64,000 bases of DNA from contig NZ_NFLL01000003.1 in NCBI RefSeq assembly GCF_002160895.1, positions 124,001 through 188,000 of the forward strand, read 5' to 3'. The notes under the pieces were generated by a model. That model was not told the DNA's origin and ran no database searches. It saw only the letters and a program-made list of their open reading frames with translations. The position numbers and the translations under genes were made by a program. The stretch is from Faecalibacterium sp. An122. Lineage in GTDB: Bacteria; Bacillota; Clostridia; Oscillospirales; Ruminococcaceae. Positions 33,069 through 42,931 of this stretch are shown here, piece by piece. Positions within the stretch are counted from its first letter, which is position 1; the number at the start of each line of letters is the position of its first letter.

Positions 33069-34891
33069 TGCTGTGCGCCCCCTTCCGCCAGAAGCTGCAT
33101 GAATTCTTCGCCGGTGATGGTCTCTTTTTCGTACAGGTGCCGGGCCAGACGGTCCAGGGCCTCCCGGTTGTCCGCCAGAATCTTGCGGGCTTTGGCGTGC
33201 TGCTGCTTGACCAGGGCCACCACCTTCTGGTCGATGGCCTGCTGGGTCTCGGCGGAACAGGCCAGAGAGGTGTCTCCGCCCAGATACTGGTTGTTCACCG
33301 TCTCAAAGGCCACCATATCGAATTCGTCGTTCATGCCGTAGCGGGTGATCATGGCCCGGGCCAGCTTGGTGGCCTGCTCGATGTCGTTGGAAGCGCCGGT
33401 GGTGATCTGGCCAAAGACCTCTTCCTCGGCGGCCCGGCCGCCGGTGAGGGTGGCGATCTTGTCCTCCAGCTCCTCCTTGGTCAGCAGGTTCTTGTCGTTC
33501 TGCTCCACCTGCATGGTGTAGCCCAGCGCACCCGAGGTGCGGGGGATGATGGTGATTTTCTGCACCGGCGCCGAGTGGGACTGTTTGGCCGCCACCAGGG
33601 CGTGGCCGATCTCATGGTAGGCCACCACCTTTTTCTCCTGGTCCGAGAGGATGGCGTTTTTCTTCTGGTAGCCTGCGATGACCACCTCGATGCTCTCCTC
33701 CAGGTCGGCCTGGCATACGGTGGTCCGGCCGGCCCGCACCGCCCGCAGGGCGGCTTCGTTGATGATGTTGGCCAGCTCGGCGCCCGAGGTGCCGGCGGCC
33801 ATCCGGGCGATGGTGTGGAAGTCCACATCCGGCTCGGTCTTGATCTTGCGGGCGTGGACTTTCAGGATGGCTTCACGGCCGGCCAGGTCGGGCAGCTCCA
33901 CCGGTACCCGGCGGTCAAACCGGCCGGGCCGGGTCAGGGCGGGGTCCAGGGATTCGGGCCGGTTGGTGGCCGCCAGAATGATGACGCCGTTGTTCCCCTC
34001 AAAGCCGTCCATCTCGGTCAACAGCTGGTTGAGGGTCTGCTCCCGCTCGTCGTTGGAGCTCAGCTGGCCGTCGCGCTTTTTGCCGATGGCGTCGATCTCA
34101 TCAATGAACACAATGCAGGGGGCTTTTTCCTTGGCCTGCTTGAACAGGTCGCGCACCTTGGATGCGCCCATGCCCACAAACATCTCCACAAACTCCGAGC
34201 CGGAGATGGAGAAGAAGGGGACTCCGGCCTCGCCGGCAACGGCCTTGGCCAGCATGGTCTTGCCGGTGCCCGGAGGGCCCACCAGCAGGACGCCCTTGGG
34301 CATCGAAGCGCCCACGTCGGTGTATTTCTTGGGGTTGTGGAGATAGTCCACGATCTCGGCCAGGTTTTCCTTGGCCTCATCCTCGCCGGCCACATCCGCG
34401 AACCGGATGCCGTCCGAGGACTGGACATAGACCCGGGCGTTGCTCTTGCCCATGCCGAAGGACATGGCGTTTTTGCCGCCCATCTGCTCCATCATCTTTT
34501 TGCTCATGTACTGCCCCAGGCCGATGAAAATCACCAGCGGCAGCACAAAGGAGAGCAGGAAGCTCAGGATGGGGGAACCCTCGTCCCCCACATCGCTGGC
34601 AAAGGTTGCGCCGGACTCGTGAAGCCGTTCGGTGAGGCCCGGGTCGTACATGACGCCGGTCTGATAGATCTTGGAGTCGTCTTTGTTGGTAAAGGTGATC
34701 TCGTTGTCGGTGATCTCTACCCGGCCAATGTCCTGCTCCTCGATCATGTCCATGAAGGTGCCGTAATCGACGGTCTCGATCTGCGGCGCCATCAGGAAGG
34801 TCGGCACAATCATATTGAACAGAAACAGGATGGCAAGCACCAGCACATAGTAGTAGATCAGAGGCTTTTTGGGACTTTTGACTTCTTTCAT
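33065..34891 (-). CDS. ftsH: ATP-dependent zinc metalloprotease FtsH
   Basis: A 608-residue membrane AAA+ protease. Two TMs (about 12-32 and 108-128) flank an extracytoplasmic domain. The AAA module has Walker A G-P-P-G-T-G-K-T, Walker B I-V-F-I-D-E-I-D, the SRH with T-N-R-P[15 protein letters not shown], and pore loop F-V-G-M-G. The protease domain has H-E-I-G-H and the third zinc ligand region S-N-D-I-E. It degrades misfolded and regulatory membrane proteins. An 18-base palindrome lies just upstream. Length is usual for the family; the ATG follows GAGGAGG. Confidence 0.95.
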   Translation of the reverse strand: MKEVKSPKKPLIYYYVLVLAILFLFNMIVPTFLMAPQIETVDYGTFMDMIEEQDIGRVEITDNEITFTNKDDSKIYQTGVMYDPGLTERLHESGATFASDVGDEGSPILSFLLSFVLPLVIFIGLGQYMSKKMMEQMGGKNAMSFGMGKSNARVYVQSSDGIRFADVAGEDEAKENLAEIVDYLHNPKKYTDVGASMPKGVLLVGPPGTGKTMLAKAVAGEAGVPFFSISGSEFVEMFVGMGASKVRDLFKQAKEKAPCIVFIDEIDAIGKKRDGQLSSNDEREQTLNQLLTEMDGFEGNNGVIILAATNRPESLDPALTRPGRFDRRVPVELPDLAGREAILKVHARKIKTEPDVDFHTIARMAAGTSGAELANIINEAALRAVRAGRTTVCQADLEESIEVVIAGYQKKNAILSDQEKKVVAYHEIGHALVAAKQSHSAPVQKITIIPRTSGALGYTMQVEQNDKNLLTKEELEDKIATLTGGRAAEEEVFGQITTGASNDIEQATKLARAMITRYGMNDEFDMVAFETVNNQYLGGDTSLACSAETQQAIDQKVVALVKQQHAKARKILADNREALDRLARHLYEKETITGEEFMQLLAEGGAQQ

Positions 34892-34916
34892 ACTGCAGTC
34901 TCCTCCTCTGGGTGGA

Positions 34917-34934
34917 TTGTACGTTACCGTACAA
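34917..34934. promoter_or_regulatory. Palindromic operator candidate upstream of ftsH
   Basis: TTGTACG-TTAC-CGTACAA, a perfect 7-base inverted repeat with a four-base spacer, 26 bases before the ftsH start codon. It is an unassigned repressor-type site. Confidence 0.5.
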
Positions 34935-35000
34935 TTTTCTTGACATGCTAAGTGTAGCCCTGTTATGCGGCACAGGCATGGATAAAGTGTTAAAAAAGTG

Positions 35001-35040
35001 AAAACAAAAGCGCCCCCGCGCCCGGAGGGCGCAGGAGCGC
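35001..35040 (-). terminator. Terminator of the ABC exporter operon
   Basis: A GC-rich hairpin (35010-35040; GCGCC..., GGCGC...) followed on the minus strand by CTTTTGTTTT. Confidence 0.7.
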
Positions 35041-35053
35041 GAAAAAACAGGGA

Positions 35054-36847
35054 TCAGGAGGCGCTGTCGGCCTGGTCCACCCCTTCAAACTGGCTGTTGT
35101 ACAACTTGGCATAAAAGCCGTCCTGAGCCAGCAGGGTGTCGTGGGTGCCCTGCTCGATGATCTTGCCGTCCCGCATCACCAGGATGACGTCGGCCTCCCG
35201 GATGGTGGACAGCCGGTGAGCCACAATAAAGCTGGTGCGGCCCTGCATCATTTTGGCGAAGGCCTTCTGGATGCGGACCTCGGTGCGGGTGTCGATGGAG
35301 CTGGTGGCCTCGTCCAGAATCAGCATGGGGGGCAGGCAGAGCATGACGCGGGCAATGCACAGCAGCTGTTTCTGGCCCTGGCTGATGTTGCCGCCGTTCT
35401 CGGCCAGAACGGTGTCGTAGCCCTCAGGCAGACGGCAGATGAAGCTGTGGGCGTGGGCGGCCTTGGCGGCGGCGATGATTTCCTCGTCGGTGGCGTCGGG
35501 CTTGCCGTAGGCGATGTTCTCCCGGACGGTGCCGGCCCGCAGCCAGGTGTCCTGCAGGACCATGCCGTAGCTGCCCCGCAGAGAGGCCCGGGTGGCCTGG
35601 CGGATGTCGGTGCCGGCCACCGAGATGCTGCCGCCGTCCACGTCATAGAACCGCATCAGCAGGTTGATGAGGGTGGTTTTGCCGCAGCCGGTGGGGCCCA
35701 CAATGGCGATCCGCTGGCCGGGCTGGACGTCCAGGGTGAAATGCTCGATCAGGGGCCGGTCGGGCAGATAGCGGAAGGAGACGTCCTGCAGCTGGACGTG
35801 GCCGTCGGGGGTCAGAGTGACGGCGTCTGCCGCCTCGGGGATCTGGTCCTGGGCGTCCAGCAGGGCAAACACCCGGGCCGCACAAGCCAGGGCGTTCTGC
35901 AGCTCGGTGACCACGCCCGAAATCTCGTTGAAGGGCTTGGCGTACTGGTTGGCGTAGCTGAGGAAGACGCTCAGCTGGCCGATGGTGATGCCTCCCGCCA
36001 CGGCGTAGAAGGCGCCCACCAGACCTACGCCGGCATAGACGATGTTGTTGACAAAGCGGGTGGCGGGGTTGGTCAGGCTGGAGAAGAAGGTGGCTTTCAG
36101 GCTGACATCCTGCAGCCGCTGGTTTACCTCGTCAAAGGCGGCCATGCTCTCGGCCTCGTGGCCAAAGGCCTGGACCACCTTCTGGCCCTCGATCATCTCG
36201 TTGACCAGGGCGGTCTGCTCGCCCCGGACGGCGCTCTGCTGGTGGAAATAGCCGTAAGAGTGCCGGGCGATGAAGCCCGCCACCACCAGACTCAGGGGGG
36301 TAATCAGCACCACCACCAGGGAAATCAGCACATTCTCCCGGAACATGAACAGCAGGGTGCCCAGAATGGTCAGCACGCCGGTGAACAGCTGGGTGAAGCC
36401 CATCAGCAGGCCGTCGGCAAAGGTGTCCACGTCGGCCACCATCCGGCTGACGATGTCGCCGGAGAGGTGGCTGTCCAGATAGGACAGGGGCAGGGACTGG
36501 ATTTTGTGAATGGCGTCGTTGCGCAGGTCCCGGGTCACCGAGAAGGTGATCTTGTTGTTGCAGACGCTCAGCAGCCACTGGGCCAGGGCGGCCAGCACCA
36601 TCACCACCAGAATTTGCAGGATGATGCCCCACACCCCCGAGCGGTCCACCTGGCCGGGACCAATCATCAGGTCGATGGCGTCGCCGCACAGCAGAGGAAT
36701 ATACAGCTGGGCCGCCACGCTGACGGCGGCCACCAGCAGGCTGCCCGCCACAAAGATGCGGTAGGGGCGGATATAGGCCAGCACCCGGCGCATGGCCTCC
36801 TGGCTCTCGGCCGAGGACAGAGGACTCTTTTTCTTGGGATTACTCAT
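35054..36847 (-). CDS. ABC exporter half-transporter, catalytically complete subunit
   Basis: A 597-residue half-transporter: six TMs (about 30-320) and an ATPase with Walker A G-P-T-G-C-G-K-T, Walker B M-L-I-L-D-E-A-T-S-S-I-D with the catalytic Glu, and switch H in I-V-A-H-R. The signature is an unusual N-I-S-Q-G-Q. It pairs with the gene upstream, whose Walker B Glu is replaced, as in heterodimeric multidrug exporters (BmrCD, TM287/288). The ATG overlaps that gene by four bases. Substrate unknown; drugs or lipids are typical. Confidence 0.9.
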   Translation of the reverse strand: MSNPKKKSPLSSAESQEAMRRVLAYIRPYRIFVAGSLLVAAVSVAAQLYIPLLCGDAIDLMIGPGQVDRSGVWGIILQILVVMVLAALAQWLLSVCNNKITFSVTRDLRNDAIHKIQSLPLSYLDSHLSGDIVSRMVADVDTFADGLLMGFTQLFTGVLTILGTLLFMFRENVLISLVVVLITPLSLVVAGFIARHSYGYFHQQSAVRGEQTALVNEMIEGQKVVQAFGHEAESMAAFDEVNQRLQDVSLKATFFSSLTNPATRFVNNIVYAGVGLVGAFYAVAGGITIGQLSVFLSYANQYAKPFNEISGVVTELQNALACAARVFALLDAQDQIPEAADAVTLTPDGHVQLQDVSFRYLPDRPLIEHFTLDVQPGQRIAIVGPTGCGKTTLINLLMRFYDVDGGSISVAGTDIRQATRASLRGSYGMVLQDTWLRAGTVRENIAYGKPDATDEEIIAAAKAAHAHSFICRLPEGYDTVLAENGGNISQGQKQLLCIARVMLCLPPMLILDEATSSIDTRTEVRIQKAFAKMMQGRTSFIVAHRLSTIREADVILVMRDGKIIEQGTHDTLLAQDGFYAKLYNSQFEGVDQADSAS

Positions 36848-38598
36848 GCCGGGGCACCCCCTTTCAGCAGTTCGGACGGCTTCTTGAACTGGCTCTCATA
36901 GATTTCCTGATAGACGGGGCAGCGCTCCAGCAGTTCGCTGTGGGTGCCGCAGCCCACCATGTGGCCGTCGTCCAGCACCAGAATCCGGTCGGCGTGCTGG
37001 AGGCTGGCGGCCCGCTGGCTGACGATAAAGACGGTCATGCTGCCGGGCAGGGCGGCGATGGCCTTCCGGAGGGCGGCGTCGGTGGCAAAGTCCAGAGCGC
37101 TGGCGCTGTCGTCCAGAATCAGGATGTCGGGTTTGGACACCAGAGCCCGGGCGATGGTCAGGCGCTGGCGCTGGCCGCCCGAGAAGTTCCGGCCGCCCTG
37201 TTCCACCGGCTCGTCCAGACCCAGAGGCTTGGACCGGACGAATTCAGCGGCCTGGGCGGTTTCCAGAGCCGCCCACAGGTCGGCGTCGGTGGCGCTGCGG
37301 TTGCCCCAAAGCAGGTTGGAACGGATGGTGCCGGTGAACAGCTGGGCTTTCTGCATGACGACGCCCACCCGGCTGCGGAGCATCTCCCGGGGCCAGGCCG
37401 AGGCCGGCCGGCCGAACAGTTCCACTGCGCCGTCGGTGGCGTCGTAAAAGCGGGGAATCAGGTTCACCAGACTGGACTTGCCGGCGCCGGTGCCGCCGAT
37501 GACGCCGATGGTTTCCCCCCGGCGGGCGGTAAAGGTGATGCCGGTGAGGCTGGGTGCGCCGGCTCCGGCGTAGGTCAGGCCCACATGGTCAAAGCGGACG
37601 GCGTCCCCGTCGCGGGCGGGAGCCTTGCCGGTGATGACCTGGGGGAAGGCCATGCCGGGCTTGGTGTTCAGGATGGCCTGGACACGGCCCGCGCTGGCCA
37701 CCGCCTTGCTGATCTGAACAATCAGGTTGGCCAGCTTGACCAGCTCCACCAGGATCTGGTTCATATAGTTCACCAGGGCGATCAGGTCGCCCGAGGCCAT
37801 CCGGCCCACGTTGATCTCGATGGCGCCGGTGTAGAGCAGGGCCACAATGGCCAGGTTGATGAGCACATAGGTCAGGGGATTGGTCAGGGCGGACAGATGG
37901 CCCACCTTGAGCTGGAGAGTGGTCAGGCCGCCGTTGGTCTCCTCAAAGCGCTGGGTCTCGCTGGCCTCCTTGCCAAAGGCGCGGATCACCCGGACGCCGG
38001 TGAGGTTTTCCCGGGTGAGGCCCAAGACCTTGTCCAGCTTGCCCTGTACCTTTTTGTACAGGGGATGGGTGACGGCCATGATGCTGAACACCACCACCGA
38101 CAGCGCCGGAATGGTCACCACAAAGATCAAGGCCGCCTGGATGTTGACGGTGAAGGCGCAGACCATGGCGCCGATCACCACGAAGGGACTGCGCAAAAAC
38201 AGGCGCAGGAACATATTCAGGCCGCTCTGCACCAGGTTGATGTCGCTGGTCATCCGGGTGATGAGGGTGCTGGTGCCGATGGTGTCCATCTCGGAGAAGC
38301 CCAGAGACTGGATGTGGGCAAACAGGGCGTGCCGCAGGGCGGTGGCATAGCCCACCGCCGCCTTGGCGGAGAAATACTGGGCGGTGACGCTGCAGGCCAG
38401 GCCCACCAGAGCCAGCAACAGCAGCAGCCCGCACCGTGTCAGAATGTAGCGGGAATCGCCTGCGGCGATGCCCACGTTGACGATGTCGGCCATCACCAGA
38501 GGAACCAGCAGGTCAAAGCAGGCCTCCAGCATCTTGAACAGGGGGGCGATGAAGCTCTCCTTTTTGTAGCCGTTCAGATAGACAAGCATCTGTTTCAA
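36844..38598 (-). CDS. ABC exporter half-transporter, degenerate-site subunit
   Basis: A 584-residue half-transporter with six TMs and an ATPase: Walker A G-G-T-G-A-G-K-S-S, signature F-S-G-G-Q-R-Q-R, and Walker B I-L-I-L-D-D-S-A-S-A-L-D, where Asp replaces the catalytic Glu; the switch residue is Gln in I-V-S-Q-R instead of His. These changes are usual for the non-catalytic site of heterodimeric exporters. I prefer the TTG at 38598, ten bases after AAAGGAG, over the upstream GTG at 38631. A TATAAT -10 lies at 38656-38661. Confidence 0.88.
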   Translation of the reverse strand: MKQMLVYLNGYKKESFIAPLFKMLEACFDLLVPLVMADIVNVGIAAGDSRYILTRCGLLLLLALVGLACSVTAQYFSAKAAVGYATALRHALFAHIQSLGFSEMDTIGTSTLITRMTSDINLVQSGLNMFLRLFLRSPFVVIGAMVCAFTVNIQAALIFVVTIPALSVVVFSIMAVTHPLYKKVQGKLDKVLGLTRENLTGVRVIRAFGKEASETQRFEETNGGLTTLQLKVGHLSALTNPLTYVLINLAIVALLYTGAIEINVGRMASGDLIALVNYMNQILVELVKLANLIVQISKAVASAGRVQAILNTKPGMAFPQVITGKAPARDGDAVRFDHVGLTYAGAGAPSLTGITFTARRGETIGVIGGTGAGKSSLVNLIPRFYDATDGAVELFGRPASAWPREMLRSRVGVVMQKAQLFTGTIRSNLLWGNRSATDADLWAALETAQAAEFVRSKPLGLDEPVEQGGRNFSGGQRQRLTIARALVSKPDILILDDSASALDFATDAALRKAIAALPGSMTVFIVSQRAASLQHADRILVLDDGHMVGCGTHSELLERCPVYQEIYESQFKKPSELLKGGAPA

Positions 38599-38655
38599 AT
38601 GAATAACGCTCCTTTCCCGGCGCTTTGTCACTGTAATGTGATTGGTTTTGATTTC

Positions 38656-38661
38656 ATTATA
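38656..38661 (-). promoter_or_regulatory. -10 element of the ABC exporter operon
   Basis: TATAAT on the minus strand, about 58 bases before the start codon; the hexamer 17 bases upstream (TGGTAA) is a poor -35. Confidence 0.45.
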
Positions 38662-38745
38662 CCGCTCGGCGGGCGAAATTACCAGATATAAGTCCTGATT
38701 TTCGGCAAAAGAGCCAAGACCGCGTTTCAGCTCCCCGGGAACTGG

Positions 38746-38774
38746 TTGTCGAAAGGGAAAAATCCTGCTATACT
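38746..38774 (+). promoter_or_regulatory. Sigma-A promoter of the SseB/Sel1 gene
   Basis: TTGTCG (38746-38751), 17 bases, TATACT (38769-38774). The leader to the start at 38934 is about 155 bases and GC-rich. Confidence 0.65.
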
Positions 38775-38933
38775 AAAGCAAATACAGAAAAAAAGCCTTA
38801 AACGCCGTCCTTCAGGGGCAGAAAAACTGCTCGGGACGGCCCCGGGAAACGCCGGAAGGACGCGGCTCCGCCGCGGGCGTTCCCGGAGGGCGTGCCGTCT
38901 GCGGCGCGCCGATGGAGAGGCAGGAGGTCACCC

Positions 38934-40091
38934 ATGGCAAGCGGGAAGAAACAGATCCGGTACCGGCCGGTCAAAAACCGGAGAAAAGAGCCTGCGCCGC
39001 TGCGGTACAGCCCGGTGTTTACCGGGTGCCCGGCGGTGGAACTGGCCATCCAGCGGCTGTATCAGGCGGGGGACGCCGAGCGGGAAAACCGCTTCTGGGC
39101 CCTCATCAAGGGGCTGAACTATGCCCTGCAGATGCAGACCCAGGTGCTGGTGCCGGTTCAGCTGTCCCCCGGCGGGCAGCGGAGCCAGTTCAGCTGGGCG
39201 GGCAGTCCCATCCCGGCCCAGCGGGCGGAAGGACTGCCCTTCTGGGTGCTCACCACCCCCAAGGGTCAGAAGATGCTGCCGGTGTTCACCAAGCCGGAGG
39301 AGGCGGACGGCAACCCCGCCACGTTGGGCCTGCCGGTGGTGCAGCTGCCCTTCCAGCAGGTGCTGGAGGACGCTCTGGGCCGGGAGGACTGGACCGGCCT
39401 GGTGGTGAATCCCTGGGGCAGGTCGGCCGCGCTGGACAAGAGCATCATGCGGGGCCTGGTGTATGCCCGGGGCGGTGAGGATACCCCCGGCGAGGCCGAA
39501 ACCCGCCGCGGGCAGGAACTGGCCGGCCAGGGCAAATGGGAGGAGGCGGAGCCCCTCTTCGCCACGGCGGCGGCCCTGGATTATCCCGAGGGCATCCGGC
39601 GTCTGGCCGAATGCTATGACCGGGGCCTGGGCATCGCCAAAGACCGCCGCAAGGCCCTGAGCCTGTGGAAAAAGGCCGCCGCCCGGGGGGATGTGCTGGC
39701 CCAGGTGGCTCTGGGGGACCGGTACGGCGCAGGCACCGCCCGGACCCCGGGGGACCCTGGCAAGGCCCTGATGGCCTACCGCAAGGCCCGGTCCATGGCC
39801 GAGATGGATATGGATATCACCAGCTGGCCGGTGGTGTGCCTGCGGCTGGCCCAGACCGAGGCCAGCAGCACCGACACCGACCGGATGGTCCGGCTTCTGG
39901 CCGAGGCCATCCACGGACTGAATCTGCTGTCCCGGGAGGAGAAGGACGAGGCGGTGGAGCGGGAACTGCGCACCGCCGTCCGGGAGATGCAGGCCTATAT
40001 CCGCAAGACCTACGCCGGCACCGCGGGGCTTCCCGAGCGGATGAAGGAGCTGGAAGCCCAGGTGAACATAGAATCTTTACATTTAAGCTGA
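38934..40091 (+). CDS. SseB-domain protein with Sel1-like repeats
   Basis: A 385-residue soluble protein. The first part (about 30-195) resembles the SseB N-terminal domain: A-L-Q-M-Q-T-Q-V-L-V-P-V-Q, L-P-F-W-V-L-T-T-P-K-G-Q, P-V-F-T and G-L-V-V-N-P-W-G. The second part (about 200-300) holds Sel1/TPR-like repeats (E-C-Y-D-R-G-L-G-I-A-K-D-R-R-K-A-L, L-G-D-R-Y-G-A-G-T). The last 80 residues are helical. Sel1 repeats usually mediate protein contacts. The ATG at 38934 follows AGGAGG by six bases. dnaK follows after 104 bases, so a chaperone link is possible but unproven. Confidence 0.75.
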   Translation: MASGKKQIRYRPVKNRRKEPAPLRYSPVFTGCPAVELAIQRLYQAGDAERENRFWALIKGLNYALQMQTQVLVPVQLSPGGQRSQFSWAGSPIPAQRAEGLPFWVLTTPKGQKMLPVFTKPEEADGNPATLGLPVVQLPFQQVLEDALGREDWTGLVVNPWGRSAALDKSIMRGLVYARGGEDTPGEAETRRGQELAGQGKWEEAEPLFATAAALDYPEGIRRLAECYDRGLGIAKDRRKALSLWKKAAARGDVLAQVALGDRYGAGTARTPGDPGKALMAYRKARSMAEMDMDITSWPVVCLRLAQTEASSTDTDRMVRLLAEAIHGLNLLSREEKDEAVERELRTAVREMQAYIRKTYAGTAGLPERMKELEAQVNIESLHLS

Positions 40092-40112
40092 AAAACAGCC
40101 ATATTCACACGC

Positions 40113-40162
40113 TACAATAAAGGGGAAACAAAGACTGAAATCGGGACGCGCGTTTTGTCCCG
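40113..40162 (+). promoter_or_regulatory. Leader and -10 of dnaK
   Basis: TACAAT (40113-40118) is a likely -10 with a poor -35. The leader has a hairpin with CGGGAC (40142-40147) and GTCCCG (40157-40162). No CIRCE operator is present between 40092 and 40195. Confidence 0.4.
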
Positions 40163-40195
40163 GCATAGGCATAGAAGGAAAAGAGGGTTTCACAT

Positions 40196-42016
40196 ATGGG
40201 CAAAGTGATCGGGATCGACCTGGGCACCACCAATTCCTGTGTGGCGGTGGTAGAGGGCGGCAAGCCGGTGGTCATCACCAACGCCGAGGGCGAGCGCACC
40301 ACCCCGTCGGTGGTGGCATTTACCAAGGACGGAGAGCGTCTGGTGGGCGGCGCGGCCAAGCGCCAGCTGGCCACCAACGCAGGCCGGACGGTGTCCAGCA
40401 TCAAGCGCCGGATGGGCAGCGACTACCGGGTGCATATCGACGGCAAGGATCTGACTCCCCAGGAGATCAGCGCCATGATTCTGTCCAAGCTGCGCCGGGA
40501 CGCCGAGAGCTATCTGGGCGAGAAGGTCACCGAGGCGGTCATCACGGTGCCGGCCTACTTTGACGACAGCCAGCGCAAGGCCACCCAGGATGCCGGCCGC
40601 ATTGCGGGCCTCAACGTCCTGCGGATCATCAACGAGCCCACCGCTGCCGCAGTGGCCTATGGTCTGGACAACGAGGCCCCTCAGAAGATTCTGGTCTATG
40701 ACCTGGGTGGCGGCACCTTCGACGTGTCCATCATTGAGATCGAGGACGGCACCTTTACGGTGCTGGCCACCGGCGGCGATACCCGGCTGGGCGGCGACGA
40801 CTTTGACGCCCGGATCGTGGACTGGCTGGTGCAGGAGTTCAAAAAGACCGACCGCATCGACCTGACCCGGGACCCCGCCGCCATGGGCCGTCTGAAAGAG
40901 GAGGCCGAAAAGGCCAAGAAGGAGCTGTCCAGCGCCCCCTCGGCCCAGATCAATCTGCCCTTTATCGCGGTGGGCAAGGATGGCCCCCATCACATCGACG
41001 CCACCCTGACCCGTCCGCAGTTTGAGATGATGACCAGCGACCTGCTGGCCCGCACCATCGAGCCGGTGAACAACGCCCTGCGGGATGCAGGACTGTCGGC
41101 CTCCGATCTGGGCCGGGTCCTGCTGGTGGGCGGCAGCACCCGGATGCCGGCGGTGACCCGCCAGGTGAAGGAGCTGCTGGGGATGGAGCCCAGCCACACC
41201 CTCAACCCCGACGAGTGCGTGGCCATGGGCGCCGCCATCCAGGGCGGCCTGCTGCAGGGCGGCGGCAAGCTGGCCGGCGCCACCGGCGCGGCAGCGCAGG
41301 GCCTGGTCCTGATGGACGTCACCCCCCTGACCCTGTCCATTGAGACCCTGGGCGGCATCGCCACCCCCCTCATCACCCGCAACAGCATGATCCCCACCCG
41401 CAAGAGCCAGATTTTCACCACCGCCCGTCCCATGCAGACCTCGGTGGAAATCAACGTCCTGCAGGGAGAGCGCCGCTTTGCCAAAGACAACAAGTCTCTG
41501 GGCAAGTTCAAGCTGGGCGGCATTCGGGCCGGGTTCTCCTCCAAGCCCCAGATCGAGGTGACCTTTGACATCGACGTCAACGGCGTGGTGAAGGTCTCGG
41601 CCAAGGATCTGGGCACCGGCCGGGAACAGAACATCACCATCACCGGTTCCACCAACCTGTCCGAGAGCGAAATCCAGCGGGCCATGGCGGACGCCGCCGC
41701 CTATGAGGCGGAGGACAGCCGCCGGAAGGGCCGTCTGGAGCTCCACAACCAGGCCGAGATTCTGGCCTATAAGGTGGACGAGGCCCTCTCCAAGTGCAAA
41801 AAGGAGATCGACAAAGAGGAAAAGAACCGGATCAAGGCGGATCTGGCCGCCCTGCGCAAGAGCATCCGCAAGGACCACCCTGAGAAGATGAACGACGCCG
41901 AGGAGGCCGCCCTCCGCCAGGCCAAGGAAACCCTGGAGGCCAGCGCCAGCCATCTGATGATCCTCTACACCCAGGAGACCGGCACCGACGCCGGCTCGGA
42001 AAACAGCAACCTGTAA
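40196..42016 (+). CDS. dnaK: Molecular chaperone DnaK (Hsp70)
   Basis: A 606-residue Hsp70. The N-terminal ATPase has [34 protein letters not shown] and [10 protein letters not shown]. The substrate-binding domain begins near [11 protein letters not shown] and ends in a helical lid. It is 15-30 residues shorter than most DnaK, with a short C-terminal tail. No hrcA, grpE or dnaJ lies near it and no CIRCE element precedes it. It may be the only copy or a paralogue; the window does not decide. Terminator at 42031. Confidence 0.95.
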   Translation: MGKVIGIDLGTTNSCVAVVEGGKPVVITNAEGERTTPSVVAFTKDGERLVGGAAKRQLATNAGRTVSSIKRRMGSDYRVHIDGKDLTPQEISAMILSKLRRDAESYLGEKVTEAVITVPAYFDDSQRKATQDAGRIAGLNVLRIINEPTAAAVAYGLDNEAPQKILVYDLGGGTFDVSIIEIEDGTFTVLATGGDTRLGGDDFDARIVDWLVQEFKKTDRIDLTRDPAAMGRLKEEAEKAKKELSSAPSAQINLPFIAVGKDGPHHIDATLTRPQFEMMTSDLLARTIEPVNNALRDAGLSASDLGRVLLVGGSTRMPAVTRQVKELLGMEPSHTLNPDECVAMGAAIQGGLLQGGGKLAGATGAAAQGLVLMDVTPLTLSIETLGGIATPLITRNSMIPTRKSQIFTTARPMQTSVEINVLQGERRFAKDNKSLGKFKLGGIRAGFSSKPQIEVTFDIDVNGVVKVSAKDLGTGREQNITITGSTNLSESEIQRAMADAAAYEAEDSRRKGRLELHNQAEILAYKVDEALSKCKKEIDKEEKNRIKADLAALRKSIRKDHPEKMNDAEEAALRQAKETLEASASHLMILYTQETGTDAGSENSNL

Positions 42017-42030
42017 TTTTTCACCCTTCC

Positions 42031-42067
42031 CCGGCAGCCTGTGGAAAACATGGGCTGCCGGTTTTTT
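42031..42067 (+). terminator. Terminator of dnaK
   Basis: CCGGCAGCC (42031-42039) pairs with GGCTGCCGG (42053-42061), followed by TTTTTT. Confidence 0.88.
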
Positions 42068-42106
42068 GCTGGATGGGTTCGAGTATCTTCGTCAGAAATA
42101 ACCCAA

Positions 42107-42153
42107 CAAAAAAACCGGCAGGCAGTGCACGGGGCACCGTCTGCCGGGTTTTT
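42107..42153. terminator. Bidirectional terminator of the amino acid ABC operon
   Basis: CCGGCAG (42115-42121) pairs with CTGCCGG (42141-42147), with eight As on one side and Ts on the other. It serves the minus-strand ATPase gene ending at 42161. Confidence 0.75.
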
Positions 42154-42160
42154 GTTGCTA

Positions 42161-42931
42161 TCAGAGCATTTTGGACAGGAATGCTTTCAGCCGGGGGTTC
42201 TTGGGGTTGGAGAACAGCTCCTCAGGGGGCTCGTCCTCCTGGATGGTTCCCTCATCAATGAAGATCACCCGGTTGGACACCTCGCGGGCAAAGCCCATCT
42301 CGTGGGTGACCACCAGCATGGTGATGCCGGTGTGGGCCAGCTCCTTCATCAGGGCCAGAACCTCGCCCACCATCTCGGGGTCCAGGGCCGAGGTGGGCTC
42401 GTCGAACAGGATCACGTCGGGGTCCATGGCCAGGGCCCGGGCGATGGCGATGCGCTGCTGCTGGCCGCCGGACAGGCTGGCGGGGTAGACGTCGGCTTTG
42501 TCCGACAGGCCTACGCGGGCCAGCAGTTCCTCCGCCTTCTGGGCGGCTTCCTCCTTGGACTTCAGCTTCAGGAGGGTGGGGGCCATGCAGAGGTTTTCCT
42601 TCACCGTCATGTGGGGGAACAGGTTGAAGTGCTGGAACACCATCCCCATCTTCTGGCGCAGCTTGTCGATGTGGTCCTCGTTGACCTCGATGCCCTCAAA
42701 CTTGATGACGCCGCCGGTGGGCTTTTCCAGCCGGTTCAGGCACCGCAGAAAAGTGGATTTGCCGCAGCCCGAGGGGCCGATCAGGCAGACCACGTCGCCG
42801 CGGTAGATGTCAATGTCAATCCCTTTCAGGACGTCCAGGGTGGGGGTCAGGCCCTTGTAACCCCGCTTTTTCTCGCCGCCGTAGGTCTTTTTCAGCCCGC
42901 GGACTTCGATGATTTTTTCTTTAGCGGTCAC
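42161..42931 (-). CDS. Polar amino acid ABC transporter ATP-binding protein
   Basis: A 256-residue ATPase of the GlnQ/HisP type: Walker [11 protein letters not shown]-loop [10 protein letters not shown], signature L-S-G-G-Q-Q-Q-R, Walker [14 protein letters not shown] and V-V-T-H-E-M. The start is a GTG at 42931, ten bases after GGGAGG, and overlaps the permease by 11 bases. An insertion ([12 protein letters not shown]) between the first strands is unusual but short. It powers uptake of the amino acid bound by the lipoprotein encoded at 43814. Confidence 0.9.
   Translation of the reverse strand: MTAKEKIIEVRGLKKTYGGEKKRGYKGLTPTLDVLKGIDIDIYRGDVVCLIGPSGCGKSTFLRCLNRLEKPTGGVIKFEGIEVNEDHIDKLRQKMGMVFQHFNLFPHMTVKENLCMAPTLLKLKSKEEAAQKAEELLARVGLSDKADVYPASLSGGQQQRIAIARALAMDPDVILFDEPTSALDPEMVGEVLALMKELAHTGITMLVVTHEMGFAREVSNRVIFIDEGTIQEDEPPEELFSNPKNPRLKAFLSKML

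Noticed and set aside
34935-34965. Plus-strand TTGACA-N17-TTATGC before ftsH as a promoter
   Set aside because: No plus-strand gene follows; probably chance.
40092-40195. CIRCE operator expected before dnaK
   Set aside because: Searched for TTAGCACTC-N9-GAGTGCTAA; not present.
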